A stretch of DNA of 64,000 bases, taken from positions 2,373,501 through 2,437,500 of the forward strand of contig NC_061135.1 of the NCBI RefSeq assembly GCF_905220365.1. The letters run 5' to 3'. Below the pieces are notes generated by a model, which saw only the letters and a program-made list of their open reading frames with translations, searched no databases and was not told where the DNA came from. Each line of letters starts with the position of its first letter. The first letter of the stretch is position 1. A program made the translations under genes and the position numbers. The stretch is from Vanessa cardui. Taxonomy: Eukaryota; Arthropoda; Insecta; Lepidoptera; Nymphalidae. Shown here piece by piece: positions 21,908 through 33,915 of the stretch.

Positions 21908-22112
21908 TATTTAATACCTCGCACAACTCTGTGGAACCAGCTTTCGCCAGCGGTTTTCCCGAACCGATACGATTTGGGAACCTTCAAAAAAAGAGCGTAC
22001 TCCTTCCTTAAAGGCCGGCAACTCACGCAAGCCCCCTGGTGTTGCAGATGTCCATGGGCGGTGGTGATCGCTTTCCATCAGGTGAGCCTCCTGCTCGTTT
22101 GCCCCCTGTAAC
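21908..22112 (-). repeat. Rep-C copy
   Basis: Inverse copy of 7205-7472: GGAACCAGCTTTCGCCAGCG, GAACCGATACGATTTGGGAA, TGTTGCAGATGTCCATGGGC. An (ATA)n run follows at about 22118-22135. Confidence 0.65.
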
Positions 22113-22319
22113 ATAAAAATAATAATAATAATAATACTTACAAAATCAATAAGATACCTATACCCTAAAATTATATTTATATTATATTTTATTAATTATT
22201 TGGAGTCGTGACGGATATTCGACTGAATTATCCGAAGACCATTATCACCATAGTAAATTTAATCATAATCTCCTCATTTGTTTGAACATGAGTGAGTTAC
22301 AAACATATTCATTATGAAA

Positions 22320-22580
22320 CTAGCGACCCGCCCCGGGTTCGCACGAGTGCTATACTGATACTAAATATTCTACAGAATTTGTTTATTTACGACATCACAT
22401 TACAAAATTTTAAAATTATCAGTGTTTCTTTACTATATTCTCCATATATAATATACAAAAAAGATCCTCTTGAATCAGTCTACCTATTGAAAAAACCGCA
22501 TCAAAATCCGTTGCGTAATTTTAAACATCTAAGCATACATAGGAATAGACAGCGGCAAGCGACTTTGTTTTATACCGTGT
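22320..22580 (-). mobile_element. Non-autonomous Helitron-like element
   Basis: On the minus strand the 3' end is a GC-rich stretch ending in GGCGGGTCGCTAG next to T (22320-22335), the CTAG terminus expected for Helitrons. The other end carries the AAAACAAAGTCGCTTGCCGC motif shared with 14330 and 38070. No Rep gene. Confidence 0.6.
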
Positions 22581-23604
22581 AATGATTGTTATAGAAGGCA
22601 GGTCACTGTCAAAGGTTTTTAATATCTAAGGGTTGGGATAAAATTGGTCATATTTTAACTTAAAACATACACATGCCCAAAAAACAACACTATATTTATG
22701 TTATGACATGTATATTCAAAAGCAGAATTGATTAGATACTGTCCCCAAACAGCGCGATGCTTTTGCAAGCTGTATTACATCCCGTCGAAATTAAAATCAT
22801 TTATGACTGAAAAGAAATGTTAATTCCCCCAAAATCTTATTACATTTTATTATTTACCCAGCAACTTATAAAGCGCCCACGGGAATATTGAAGCTGAACG
22901 AGGAAATGTCGTTAATATTAAATGCGCTTTTATTTTGTTTCACCGTCTCCTTATTTATTGAACTTGTTGCTGTTTTAAATTGGATTCATGTAATATTCAT
23001 TGGAAATGAGAAGAAAAGGGTAAAGCAGCGCTTCCATAAAATGTAATGCAGAAAAATGTTAGTGTACAACAAATACATGGAATTTAAACGGGCAACGTCG
23101 GTTCAAGTGATTTATTGTACAATCATAATGTAATAAGCGACATGTGTATTTAATAAACGATTGTGAACTTCTTTCGTTAGTATTAAGGTGTAAAATAATA
23201 ATGGCGTGAATAGCAAATTAAATTGTTATATGATATGCGTTGAGCTGTTTGTATTCGAATTACTGTATTGGTATAAAATAAATAATAGTTAAAAAATAAA
23301 TAAAAACACGTTAATTGCATTGTAAATGACACTTAATACGTATGCAAAGTTTCGAAATAATTAGACTTCTGGAAATAGCTGAAAATCGCGCTCAAATATT
23401 TTGTTACAGAGTTACATACATACATACAGTTCAAGCTTATAAAAGCGTGTTAAAAATATGTAAATGGATATTTTTTAACGCTTACAATATTTTGTTAACA
23501 TTTTTATCAGTGACCGTTTGATAGTCAAGAATTTGGCATTCATAAATTTCTATTTTTTTAGTTACAATTAGTATGAGTAGCATATCTAAGTGAAAGTATT
23601 TTAG
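22581..23604. other. AT-rich spacer
   Basis: Nothing recognised. Confidence 0.3.
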
Positions 23605-23720
23605 CGTCAATAGCGCAATTGTTTACGAGCTGCCTGGCTATGTAAAAAGTCGCAGATTCGATGACCTGACCCTTTGGGCTATTGTCGTACCCATTCGTAT
23701 AACTGACAAGCATAAAAGGT
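23605..23720 (+). repeat. Possible decayed tRNA-derived SINE head
   Basis: TAGCGCAATTG resembles an A box, and AGATTCGATGACC about 40 bp later resembles a B box. Only one copy is seen, so this is tentative. Confidence 0.3.
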
Positions 23721-24249
23721 AATTCCTTCATTAATTTGGGATATTGTTACTATTCTTTTTTTAAATTTATAACCTACCCTATTCTGCATTTTTTTACTAA
23801 AATAAGGAATACATATTCCTGTTCTATTTCCTATTTTTCGTGTAAATGCAAATGCGCCACTCTTGTGCGTACGAAGTAGCGAATTTGCATACAACGAAGA
23901 GAAAGAGTTGTTAATAAAAAAAAAATATTATTTATGGTTTTTAGTTTAGCTCGTGTTTTATTTTGTTCGTGCCTTTAGCGTTTACTTCTATTATATTCAG
24001 TTTGGTACTTTGTTTATATATTCAGACAGCGACAAAATTTGAAGTTTACTATTTTTGTCCGACTTTCCTGTGCTGTCAATATATATGTAATTAAATATGT
24101 GTGTGATATGATATGACATGAGGCGAGATAAACGTATCATATGTATGTAACACAATAATAAGCAGAATGATAGCCATCACTAACATTATATCTTCTTAAT
24201 ATAAGTAATTGTATTAACTAACATGACTGTATTTTTTTAAATGTTGAAA

Positions 24250-24402
24250 AAGAGTAACTACTGAGTTTCTTACCGGTTCTTCTCGGTAGAACCTACTTTC
24301 CGAACCGGAGGTAGCTTCACTTAATTGTTAAATGACGATTCAAAAGTGCTTGTAAAAGCCCACTTGAATAAAGTTTATTTTCATTTGATTTGATTTGATT
24401 CT
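24250..24402 (-). repeat. Rep-D copy
   Basis: AACTACTGAGTTTCTTACCG, TTCTCGGTAGAACCTACTTT, GAGGTAGCTTCACTTAATTG and the (ATTTG)n end. Confidence 0.65.
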
Positions 24403-24610
24403 TGTAAAATGGTAAATACCAATTGAAGTCCAACTGCAGCAGCGCGCTCATTGGTCGAATCAAATAAGGTGCGTAGTCCATATCCATCCCTTTTAAAGAA
24501 ATCACTGCTACAGATTGCAGTAAAGCGAAAGAAAAATGAATTGCAAGAAAAATAGGATGAACAAGTAAAAAACATCCACGTATTACTAACAATCATAGTA
24601 TTGCATGCAA

Positions 24611-24926
24611 GAGCCGAGATGGTCCAGTGGTTAGAACGCGTGCATCTTACCCGATGATTGCGAGTTCAAACTCACTGCAGCACCAACTGCAAGCACCACT
24701 GAGTATTCATGATTTAATTTGTGTTTAAAATTCATCTCGTGCTCAGGGCTGAAGGAAAACTTCGTGAGGAAACCTTTTTCGTAAAAATTCTGCCATATGT
24801 GTATTCCACAAAAACGCATTGGAGCAGCGTGGTTGAATATGTCCCAAACCTTCTCTTCAAAGGGAGAGGAGGCTTTAGCCCAGCTGTGGGAAATTTACTG
24901 GCTGTTGTTGTGTTGTTGTTGTTATT
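24611..24926 (+). mobile_element. SINE-A copy, full length
   Basis: Head GAGCCGAGATGGTCCAGTGG, small insertion after GTTCAAACTC, tail of (GTT)n with GTTATT. Direct repeat GTATTGCAT at 24598-24606 and 24927-24935. Confidence 0.9.
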
Positions 24927-25079
24927 GTATTGCATTTCCGAGTTAAATGCGATTAATAGTAGTAATTATTTATTATCTGTCTTTTTAATATCATATCTTA
25001 TGTTTTTTTTACGCCAGATTTTCTGTGATTACGAAAACGTTTAAATACTTTTGAGCCATACACCCGGTATTGCCGACTT

Positions 25080-25322
25080 TCTTTTTTTATGGAATAGGTT
25101 GACGGATGAGCATATGGGCCACCTGAAGGTAAGTGGTCACCATCACCCATCCACAATGACGCTTCCTTGCATCGGCAATGCGCCACCAACCTTGGGAACT
25201 AAGATGCTATGTCCCTTGTGCCTGTAGTTACACTGGCTTACCCTTCAAACCAGAACAAAACAATACTGCGTACTGTTGGTGGTACCTACCCAGGCGGGCT
25301 TGCACAAAGCCCTACCACCAAG
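25080..25322 (+). repeat. Rep-B copy
   Basis: TTTTTTTATGGAATAGGTTG, GAGCATATGGGCCACCTGAA, CACCAACCTTGGGAACTAAG, GGGCTTGCACAAAGCCCTAC; two short internal deletions. Confidence 0.75.
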
Positions 25323-26059
25323 TGTTCTTTTGTTCACCAATTATAATTACCATTTGCGATTAGTATATAATCTTAAGAAGCATAAATTAGTATTGAGCAC
25401 CGACATGGAGCTAAAATATGTTGATAGCACAATTTATGGTATATTAAACTATTATTATGTAACATTGAAATTGTTGTAACCGGAGATATGTTCTTGGTTA
25501 ATTAATTTGGTATTATAATATCATAATTACAGATGCTTACACTATGAGCTTGTAATATACCTTAGCAAATAAGCATATTAATTTATGATAGAATTCAAAA
25601 TTTTATACCATTTTGGTCAAAAATTTAAAACCACTTATAAAATGATTATACTAATTTAATTAAAATTGTCATTAGTGTTTTTAGTATACATAAATCGCAT
25701 AGATTTACAAGCCGAGATTCAAGTACAGTACGTTTCAAATAATGAGGCTTTCACGCTGGGCATATATGAGACATCGAAAATGATGAGTATTGGTAGAAAT
25801 TATAGTTGAAAATAAACAAATGTTTTGCCTTCATTTCTTACTACATTGATAATAAATCACATCGACATTCTTCAGTGAAATAAATTAATTTTTATTATTA
25901 TGATAAATAAGTTCGAAGTGTATAGCTAAGCACACACACACACACACACACACCAAGCACAAAAAGGGAATATAAATGTGATAGAGATGGTGACGACATT
26001 AGTGAGCATCATTAATTCTTTTCATATTGTATTAACTTAAATAATAAAATTTACAATAA
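25323..26059. other. Spacer with a (CA)n microsatellite at 25931-25953
   Basis: About 11 CA units; otherwise AT-rich sequence without recognised features. Confidence 0.5.
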
Positions 26060-26188
26060 AAGACCCGCTAAGATTCTTTCGCCGGTTCTTCTCAAGGTAT
26101 TTTCTTTTCTGAACCGGTGGTAGTGCTTAATTTGACTATCAGTATATAATTGTAATGCTTATATATTCAATAAAGGAGTTTGAGGTTA
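26060..26188 (-). repeat. Rep-D variant
   Basis: Same order of motifs as 12700-12840: CTTTCGCCGGTTCTTCTC, GAACCGGTGGTAGTGC, ATATTCAATAAAGGAGTTTG. Confidence 0.5.
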
Positions 26189-26730
26189 CATGCCTTTTGC
26201 TAGCAAAGCATTTTTTCGTGCATTCTTCATCAAGGTTCAGGAGGGTAGAACTACTTTTGTGGGATTTCTACCCAATAAAGCCTCCAAAATGACCGTTCTC
26301 TATACGGATCATATCCATATGTCGTCAATCAAACTTTCCCCTAAAGAACGAAAATAGTTGTTTGAGATTAAAAACAATTACATGAAATATACAACGTCCT
26401 TTATATTTAATTACTATGCATTTCAATCTTTCCAATGAAATTCAAATTATTATAACACAACACATACTTTTAAACACAAACTCGATATGACTTATGTATG
26501 ATGTCATAAAATGTCCAAATAAATATTCCATGTTTGTGACGATCCAAGTTGTTCCATAATATCTAACGTAATCCCATAAAGTTGTATCAACAATATATAA
26601 TCAAGTGAAAGACCCCAATAAAACACATCTGCTCGGGGTACGCTTGTAATGGCTTACAAAAAATATTGAAAATAGCCTCTTAGTTTTCATAGCCGCGCTT
26701 TTTGCAACAAACATTTATTAACATTTTCAT
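26189..26730. other. Spacer, nothing recognised
   Basis: No gene or repeat recognised. Confidence 0.3.
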
Positions 26731-26955
26731 CCTACTAATATTATAAATACGGAAGTTTCTGAGCATGTATGTGTGTTTGTTACTTTTTCATGAAAAAACT
26801 ACTCTATGGATTTGGATACAGTAAAATAGGTTCTACATCAGACTAACACATAGGCTACAATTTATAAAGATTTTATGTAATTTTGTCAGAATATAACGAT
26901 ACATACAAGTATGCTGTGGCCGGGCGAAGCTGGGGTCGGGCGGGTCGCTAGTGAT
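26731..26955 (+). mobile_element. Non-autonomous Helitron-like element
   Basis: Starts TCCTACTAATATTATAAATA, contains TACTTTTTCATGAAAAAACT and ends GGGCGGGTCGCTAG followed by T. A TC start and CTAG end are Helitron hallmarks; length is about 225 bp. Confidence 0.65.
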
Positions 26956-27714
26956 AAAGATTCTAGTTGCATATTTATGTTTATATTGAACTATGTGCCA
27001 TATAAAAACTTACAATTGAAATGGAACATGTTGGATTTGTTTTAATAAAGTACTTTTTAAAAGGAAAACTAATTTTCCTTTCATTTTGACGAAATAATCT
27101 AGAAGTTCGAACAAACTTTGAATATCATCACGTAGTTTGTACCTATCTCTATATTTCGATAATTATCGAAATAGTAATGTTTTTAATATAATTACTGCTT
27201 ACTTTTAAAAAAGTTTTTCTTTTTTTGAATCATAGCTTAATTCTTTTATGAATAGTGAAATATTATTAATTGTTCTCCATGACTTTGAGTCTTCTTATTC
27301 ATCAAACGATACATTGATCAATTTGAATTTTTTTTTATACGTCTAATTCTTTGTATCTATATAATGATATACACTTCTATACAATACTTATTTCAATATG
27401 CATTTATTCATTGTATATCCATTGTATTCTTACATAAAGTTCATAATTTTAATAAACATTTCGACTATATTTTATTATGTCGTATATCAGTAAAAATCCT
27501 TATGCGAATGTTGCTTATGGTTTACTTGACCTTTACATAAATTGATACACTATTAAAAAAGTTATCCTTGGCTTATTATGAGAGGAGGAGAATAGACAGT
27601 GCTTTTCTATTTGTGCGCATTCGACTAGTCTACGCTTACATTGATCACTTCGACAATCATTGACGTCATAATCAATATTACATAAGCCATATCTACGATC
27701 TAAGATTAAGCATT
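26956..27714. other. AT-rich spacer
   Basis: Nothing recognised. Confidence 0.3.
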
Positions 27715-28215
27715 GTAGCATTCGGACTTATCGGCAACCACCCTCAGTATGATGTTGGTGTTCCCCCTCCTCCTGCGCAGCAGCGATGCGACTAGTTTAC
27801 GTATGACTGTATAAAAGTCACCCGTGTGTGCGTATCAAACATTGCCGATGCGTTACAATGCCTGGGAAGCCCCAACATCACCCTGAAGGCGTTATTGTAC
27901 TGTACTCTGAGAGCATTGTAGGCCCTCCACGTATACCTGACCCATAGGTTGCATGTGTAAAAAGTTTGGCAAAATGCTTTAAAAAGCGTAATTTCAGCGT
28001 CTAAAGAGCATCGAGCGAACCTGTGAGCCAACATATTGCAACGGACGGCTATAGCTCTCCTTTCTATCTCCATGTCCACGTCGTCTTTCAAAACCTCAGT
28101 AAAAATATGGCCGAGGTATTTGAAATTCGACACTCTCTTAAGATCAACCCCTCCTAGTGACACTGGCGGCACACAAGGTGGTTTTTGTGAGCCTACTCGA
28201 AACACCAGATTATAT
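27715..28215 (-). pseudogene. Non-LTR retrotransposon reverse transcriptase C-terminal fragment
   Basis: The minus-strand frame 28205-27792 encodes FKYLGHIFTE, DDVDMEIERRAIAVRCNMLA, FKAFCQTFYTCNLWVRYTWR and NNAFRVMLGLPRHC. This is the thumb and post-RT region of a lepidopteran LINE, and the family is recognised from memory. The palm and endonuclease are absent, and the frame is disrupted at about 27790, with related sequence continuing to about 27715. It is a dead 5'-truncated piece; the clade is not certain. Confidence 0.75.
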
Positions 28216-28827
28216 GATGGTTTTATTAACTTTTATTTTTAATGAATTATTTTAAAATTAAGTCTCAATTTGGTGTTCAGCTTTCAACCAACGAATAGGT
28301 TAATATTTCACTTCAAATATTTGTGACATGTTCAAAATGAAGATGGGAACTGTAATATGTCGAGTATTTCCAATAAATAACCGAAGTGAAACCAAATCAC
28401 ATAATAATAATCGTGTTACAAATATATTCACCTTTACGTATACGGTTACAAACGGAGATTTTCCCGTATATTTCAACCAGTGCCCTGGTATGTAGGTTCA
28501 ACCCCATTGTCATGGAGCGATGCCAAACGTCGCAGTTTATTAGCATTCACTCGCCGTTCCGGCACACTAAGTTATGCAGAACGATGAATTACGGAATACC
28601 GCGAGAGATGTCAAACTATATAACGGGACAGATAAGATGTTTTAATTAATCTGTCATTGATATACCACGATTTATGTGAAGTTTGTACCGCCTTAAATTT
28701 CGACGCTGGAAGGTTCTTCTTAAGTTGTGTTTATTCTCCATATGAATTACACCGATTATTTGAATTAAGATTCGTTTATGTATTTTAAAAATTATATTGT
28801 TGAGTCCGTTGTATTTTTTAATTCTGT
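28216..28827. other. Spacer, nothing recognised
   Basis: An 87-codon open frame at 28386-28649 has no recognisable feature. Confidence 0.3.
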
Positions 28828-29056
28828 CTTTTTTATGGTATAGGTTGGCGGACGAGCATATGGCCCACCTGATGGTAAGTGGTCACCATCACCCATAGAC
28901 AATGACGCTGTAAGAAATATTAATTATTCCTTACATCGTCAATGTGCCACCAACCTTGGAAACTAAGATGTTATGTCCCTTGTGCCTGTAGTTACACTGG
29001 CTCACTCACCCTTCAAACCGGAACACAACAATACTGAGTATTGTTATTTGACGGTA
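28828..29056 (+). repeat. Rep-B copy, truncated near the Sailor element
   Basis: Close to consensus from TTTTTTATGGTATAGGTTGG to GAGTATTGTTATTTGACGG, then it stops about 30 bp before the left end of the transposon at 29088. Confidence 0.75.
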
Positions 29057-29402
29057 ATCTGTCTGACTGTAAAAGTCTGTATGTGTATAGTTCTTGCAAT
29101 CTACGAGTGCGCGTCGCCCTTAGTTGTATGAGTGACCAATCTGTATACGCGTCAATGTAGGCGTAAAAGCGACCGTGCGTACGGTTAGCAACCAAAAATT
29201 CATTAATCAAAAATCCATAAATTAATTATGGATTTTACCTATTTTTATATTTTTAATATATTTTTTTAATTTATTTATTAGGAGTGGTCAAAATGAAAAA
29301 TGAACAAAAGCGTTAAAATAACTATTAATTTACATTAATAATAATAAATAATTACAGGTAGAAAATTAAAATATACACAAAATAAAAAGTTCGTTCAGTT
29401 AT

Positions 29403-29690
29403 GCCTGTAAATTCCCACTGCTGGGCTAAAGGCATCCTCTCCCTTTGAGGAGAAGGTTTTGGAACATATTCCACCACGCTGTTCCAATGCGGGTTGGTGG
29501 AATACACATGTGGCAGATTTTCTATGAAATTTGTCACATGCACGTTTCCTCACGATGTTTTCCTTCACCGCTGAGCACGAGATGAATTATAAAGACACAT
29601 TAAGCACATGAATCAGCGGTGCTTGCCTGGGTTCGAACCCGCAATCATCGGTTAAGATGCACGCATTCTAACCACTGGGCCATCTCGACT
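29403..29690 (-). mobile_element. SINE-A copy nested in the Sailor element
   Basis: Nearly consensus body and head, but it lacks the usual (AAC)n tail at 29403. The head end TGGGCCATCTCGACT at 29676-29690 is repeated at 29696-29710. It lies between the transposase stop and the left inverted repeat. Confidence 0.88.
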
Positions 29691-29724
29691 CCCAATGGGC
29701 CATCTCGACTAATAACAAAATAAT

Positions 29725-31206
29725 TTAAATTATATTACTATTTTCATCAAACATTTCTATCCTGTCGCTGTCATCATTTTCACTTTCATTGTCGCTGTCA
29801 TCATCTTCACTTACATTTATAATAAACTGGAAATCATAGTCGAAATACTTCATGTATTCTGTTTCAATTTTTTCAACGTGCTTGCATGTATTTCGCCAGG
29901 TGGTTTGGTCTATATTATTTATGCATTCATCTATTAAATTTTGAACAACGGTCATGGTTTGGCCTATATTTTTTGAGGCAATTTGGTTTTTTATAATACC
30001 CCATATATTTTCAATAGGGTTAAGCTCTGGGTGATACGGAGGGAGTCTTAAGATTTCGAAACCTTTTTTTCTTATAAAGTCATCTATTTTAAATGTTATA
30101 AAACGGTCCTTGTTCTTTTTAATTAAATCATACAGTTCTACTTTTTTTAAACGATTATCAAATGAGATGCCATTCTCTGTCAGCCATTTTTGCATTTCCC
30201 CTTTACTGGAATTAGAGGTCGGTATTTTGCTGCTTCGAGTATTGTGATAAGAAGCGTTGTCCATAACAATAACTGACTTCTCAGGTAAGTTTGGCAATAA
30301 CTTTTCATTAAGCCATTTTGTATAATTATCATGATTCATGTTTGAGTGATAATCTCCTGAAGTAGATGCAGCTTTGTAGACTAGCGAAGCATTAGGCACA
30401 AAACCGTCGCTGCTGCCTGCATGCACTACAATAAAGAGGCTGCCTTTGCTCAGTTTCTTTGAAAACTGTTTATTGCCTTTGGGGTCATTGTTTTGAGGCA
30501 ACCAGGTGTTTTGCCGCACGTGAGAAGTCAAAACATATGTTTCGTCAGTGTATACAATAGGACGACCTTCCGAACGGTACTGAAAGATCTTTTTTAAAAA
30601 ATTTAATCGCTAAAGTTGAATTTCATGTCTTTCTTGTAATGCTTCTCTGTTGTTCCCAATTTTTCTCCATTTGTAGCCTAATTTCTTTAATATCGAACGT
30701 AATGTATTTAAGCATCCATCAAACCCTATCTTTTCTCTCAAAACTGATTGCAATTTTGATAATGTTAGTAATTGCTTTTCTACAATATGGAAATTTTGCA
30801 CAGTAGTTCGAATGATTTCAAGATTCATGTTGTCTAAATTAAATTTATTATTTCTCTTACGTCGTTTTTTCGTAGGTGAAGTAAAACTTGCAGAAGTAGA
30901 TGGCAGCTCTTTTTCTTCTTTCAATATTGTAGTTACAGTTCGTTCACTAAACCCTGTAGCTTCAGCGGTACGTTTCCGTATATTAGCCAAAGGACTCAAA
31001 TCGCAATGATCCATATTGTTCGCTTTCATAAAATTATACTCTCCTTGAAGAAAGTGTACACGTGGGCAATAATGGCGCGTCCCTGCAAATAGTAGTAAAG
31101 TTACATATTGGTAACTACAAAAATATCAAAAAACAAGTATAAAAATAAAAAAACTTACCTCGCTATGAATTATTTTACGTTTTCTTTCACATTTGAGGTT
31201 TGACAT
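29725..31206 (-). pseudogene. Sailor-type transposase, spliced, with one frameshift and one in-frame TAG
   Basis: Exon 1 is 31206-31159 (ATG, MSNLKCERKRKIIHSE), and a probable intron is 31158-31083. Exon 2 opens with GRAIIAHVYTFFKE and then loses one base near 31035-31042, after which the frame from 31029 continues: a helix-turn-helix region (KRTAEATGFSERTVTTILKE), a linker with KKRRKR, and the DDE_3 catalytic core. Catalytic residues are D in YTDETYV, D in VIVMDNASYHN and E in NPIENIWG, all present. An in-frame TAG at 30612-30610 separates LQERHEIQL from RLNFLKKIF. The C-terminus is acidic (DDDSDNESENDDSD). Intact, it would be about 468 aa. Two lesions make it inactive, although the core is well kept. 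Start and splice sites are inferred from sequence only. Confidence 0.85.
31083..31158 (-). other. Probable 76-nt intron in the transposase gene
   Basis: The donor is GAG|GTAAGT and the acceptor TTTGCAG|GGA. Removing it joins IIHSE to GRAIIAHV; unspliced, the frame reaches a TGA within the intron. Confidence 0.5.
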
Positions 31207-31384
31207 GCTGACCGTACTTCGTGAACAATAGTGACGCGGAAACAATAAAGACAAGTTACCCGAGTGACGGCTCACTCGCTACTGATCGCTCCGTCGGCTA
31301 CACACACTAACGCAATTATGTGTTTACGGTTACAAACACAAATAAAGGCCACGCGCGCTCGCAGATTGCAAGACCTATATATCC

Positions 31385-31620
31385 CTTTTTCTGTCCTAAA
31401 AAACGCCTTATGCGATTCCCCTACATGAAATGATGTGGGACTTGACGGTGCCCAGGACGCTTATACACAAAATATCCACTAAAACATCACCAGTATCCTC
31501 TTCGTCTTTTCGGCGAGTGTACACAATCGCTTTCGCATGGTACTGTGACACCTTGACGATTGGCCCGCCTATTTGGTCATCGGATATCTCGATTGGTAAT
31601 CAGATGAGCAGGGCCTTAAT
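31385..31620 (-). mobile_element. R1-like LINE 3'-UTR fragment
   Basis: Same orientation and order as 41170-41400: CTTTTTTCTGTCC, ACGCCTTATGCGATTCCCC, GCGAGTGTACACAATCGCTT, TTGACGATTGGCCCGCCTAT. It abuts the right end of the Sailor element. Confidence 0.65.
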
Positions 31621-32048
31621 TGAACGTACAATACAAAATTTTGCCTTTATTTCTTGCCTATGTAAATATGTGTAACAAATTTATTAGATATACGAAATCT
31701 ATGAATGATAAATGATACTAGAATCGCCAAATACATATTATACCCCGAAATAAATCAGTTGCTTATCCTTTTTCTCCAATAAGATATCAATATTAATGTA
31801 AACACTGATAATTCTATCATATGATTGGTCAATTAAGTCAATAGGACCAAATTTCAATTTCAATAGTGATATAAAAATAATAATTTCAAATCTTTTTTTA
31901 ACTTGTTACAAATGTTTTGTCAAATGAAACACTTTTACGGTGGACTGAACTCGTTGACTTTCTTTCACCCGTTTCGGGTTTCAAGTGCTTTTTTATTTGA
32001 CTATTAATAATTAAATGTAATGCTTCTATCTAGAAAAGTTAGAAAGTA
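31621..32048. other. AT-rich spacer
   Basis: Nothing recognised apart from a possible Rep-D-variant trace near 31995-32035. Confidence 0.3.
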
Positions 32049-32284
32049 ACAGCTTGTTAATTTTCCACTGCTGGGATAAGGCCTCTTCTTCCAATGCGGG
32101 TTGGTGGAATGCACATGTGGCAGAATTTCATGCGGGTTTCCTCACGATGTTTTCCTTCACCGCCGAGGACGAGATGAATTATAAACACAAATTAAGCACA
32201 TATATATAGTGGTGCTTGCCTGGGTTTGAACCCACAATCATCGGTTAAGATGCACGCGCTCTAACCACTGGGCCATCTCATCTC
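32049..32284 (-). mobile_element. SINE-A copy with internal deletion
   Basis: TTTCCACTGCTGGGATAAGG joins to CTTCCAATGCGGGTTGGTGG, losing about 45 bp; a second small loss follows AGAATTTCATG. Confidence 0.85.
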
Positions 32285-32312
32285 AGTACTTCTTCTATCT
32301 ATATATATATAT

Positions 32313-32500
32313 TAATATTATAAATATGAAAGGAACTCTGTCTGTCTGTCTGTCTGTAGCTCTTTCACGACCAAACCATTGAACCGAATTTGATGAAATT
32401 TGGTTAGAAGCTAATTTAAAATCCAGGGAAGCACATACTTTTTTGCCTAACACATGACAACCAAACACATAAGGTGAGCGTAGCAGCGGCCGACAACTAG
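32313..32500 (+). mobile_element. Short Helitron-like element, (TCTG)n type
   Basis: TTATAAATATGAAAGGAACT, (TCTG)n at 32339-32355, CTCTTTCACGACCAAACC, ending GCGGCCGACAACTAG followed by T. Confidence 0.6.
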
Positions 32501-33915
32501 TATCGAATGAGTTATTTTGATTTGATTTGATATTTTTGCAGAATATCAAAATCATTTTGTTTAATCGTAACCAGTATTATCGCGAAATATACATTTCCAA
32601 GAATTTCTTACGAATAATAAATGACTTCCTTCTATATTACCCTACAAAACATGAGAAGAATTATAAGCACTGATTACACTCCATTAATTCATAGTACTTT
32701 ATCGAATTTAGACTTGCTTTTAGCATTTATTAGATTAGTTCTTTCATTTTATATTGAGATCACGATTCTTGGTCATTTTATTTTTAGTACTTTAATTCAA
32801 CTACGTGGCTGATTTTTATACGAAAAGGAATTGTTCTAAATTCAAATTAAGCATAGGATACTTACATGTGTTGGCCAAGATTTGAGCCAATTAGTGATCT
32901 ATGTAAAAGACAGAGAGGACAAACTCAGCCTCCTTAATTACTTTGAGAACATTTTGTACTCATTATGGCGACAATAACGCAGATGTCCCAAGTTTTGCAT
33001 AATATGTAATACTTTGCCCATATATCATTTCGTCGAATAATAGAGCTTTATAAAATACTTGTGACAAGATTTATTCAGTAATTTATAGTCCATATCAATT
33101 CCACTAACATTATCAGAATAAATGATGTATTCCACGCCAACATTTGTTCCATGCTTGTGGCCAAAATTGGATTACAAAATGACAGCTTCATTTTAGCCTT
33201 AGACCATTCTTCATTCGTTGGCCTTGGCATGACGGATCGTTGGCCACCGTGACAAATACTGGCGACATGAGCCTCAGCTTTACGACTGGGAGGCGGCCTT
33301 TTTTGTTGTAATTTGTGATAGGTATTATGCTGATGACAATATAATAAATGTCCTCGGACGATGTTAAAAAAACTTTATGTAAGACGTTCGCATATTATAG
33401 GCGATTTTTCTTCATGCTTCTCAGAATTAAGTCTATAGCGTTGATTTATTGTAATCTTTTCATTCAATTTTATTATGTTCGACCAATTATTTATATGCAA
33501 TGTTATATAAATATAAGAACACACCATAAATATCCCCTATATGAAATCTGTAATTACTCGTATTAATGGAGGATGTTTTCATAACTTACATTGTTACAGC
33601 AATGTCTGTAATCAACTTTTGTACTATTCAACCAAGCCCCATGAATATTTGTATTATTTGATGATATATCGTATATAAAAATCCGCGTAACGAAATAAGT
33701 TAAATAGGCCTAGTACTCAACAGTAAAACTATAAGTGTCTATAAATATCCATTGGGGTGCTTTGGGGTAACCAACTTGCCACGATTCTCTCATGTCCATA
33801 CTTCATTGCTAAAGGCGTATTTTTATTTGGGCGAACCAAACTAGCTGAAGGAGTCAGGCTTGATTTGTGTTATTTTATTTTAGTACCTATACTACTATAT
33901 GTTCTTATAATCAAC
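32501..33915. other. Spacer, nothing recognised
   Basis: About 1.4 kb of AT-rich DNA; a slightly GC-richer patch at 33230-33305 has no interpretable frame. Confidence 0.3.

Larger units (their letters stand above)
29088..31377 (-). mobile_element. IS630/Tc1/mariner transposon, DD82E (Sailor-type), nearly complete
   Basis: The inverted ends at 29088-29127 and 31338-31377 agree at 34 of 40 positions (both contain TCTTGCAATCT, then CGAG.GCGCGT) and are flanked by TA on both sides (29086-29087, 31378-31379), the target duplication of this superfamily. Inside is one transposase gene on the minus strand, broken by a frameshift and a stop, and a SINE-A insertion at 29403-29690. The spacing of 82 residues between the second Asp and the catalytic Glu matches the DD82E group described as Sailor (family name from memory). 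Without the SINE the element is about 2.0 kb. Confidence 0.85.

Noticed and set aside
30610..30612. In-frame TAG of the Sailor-type transposase as a second readthrough site
   Set aside because: The following codons are CGA TTA, which do not fit CARYYA, and the gene also has a frameshift, so decay is the simpler explanation.
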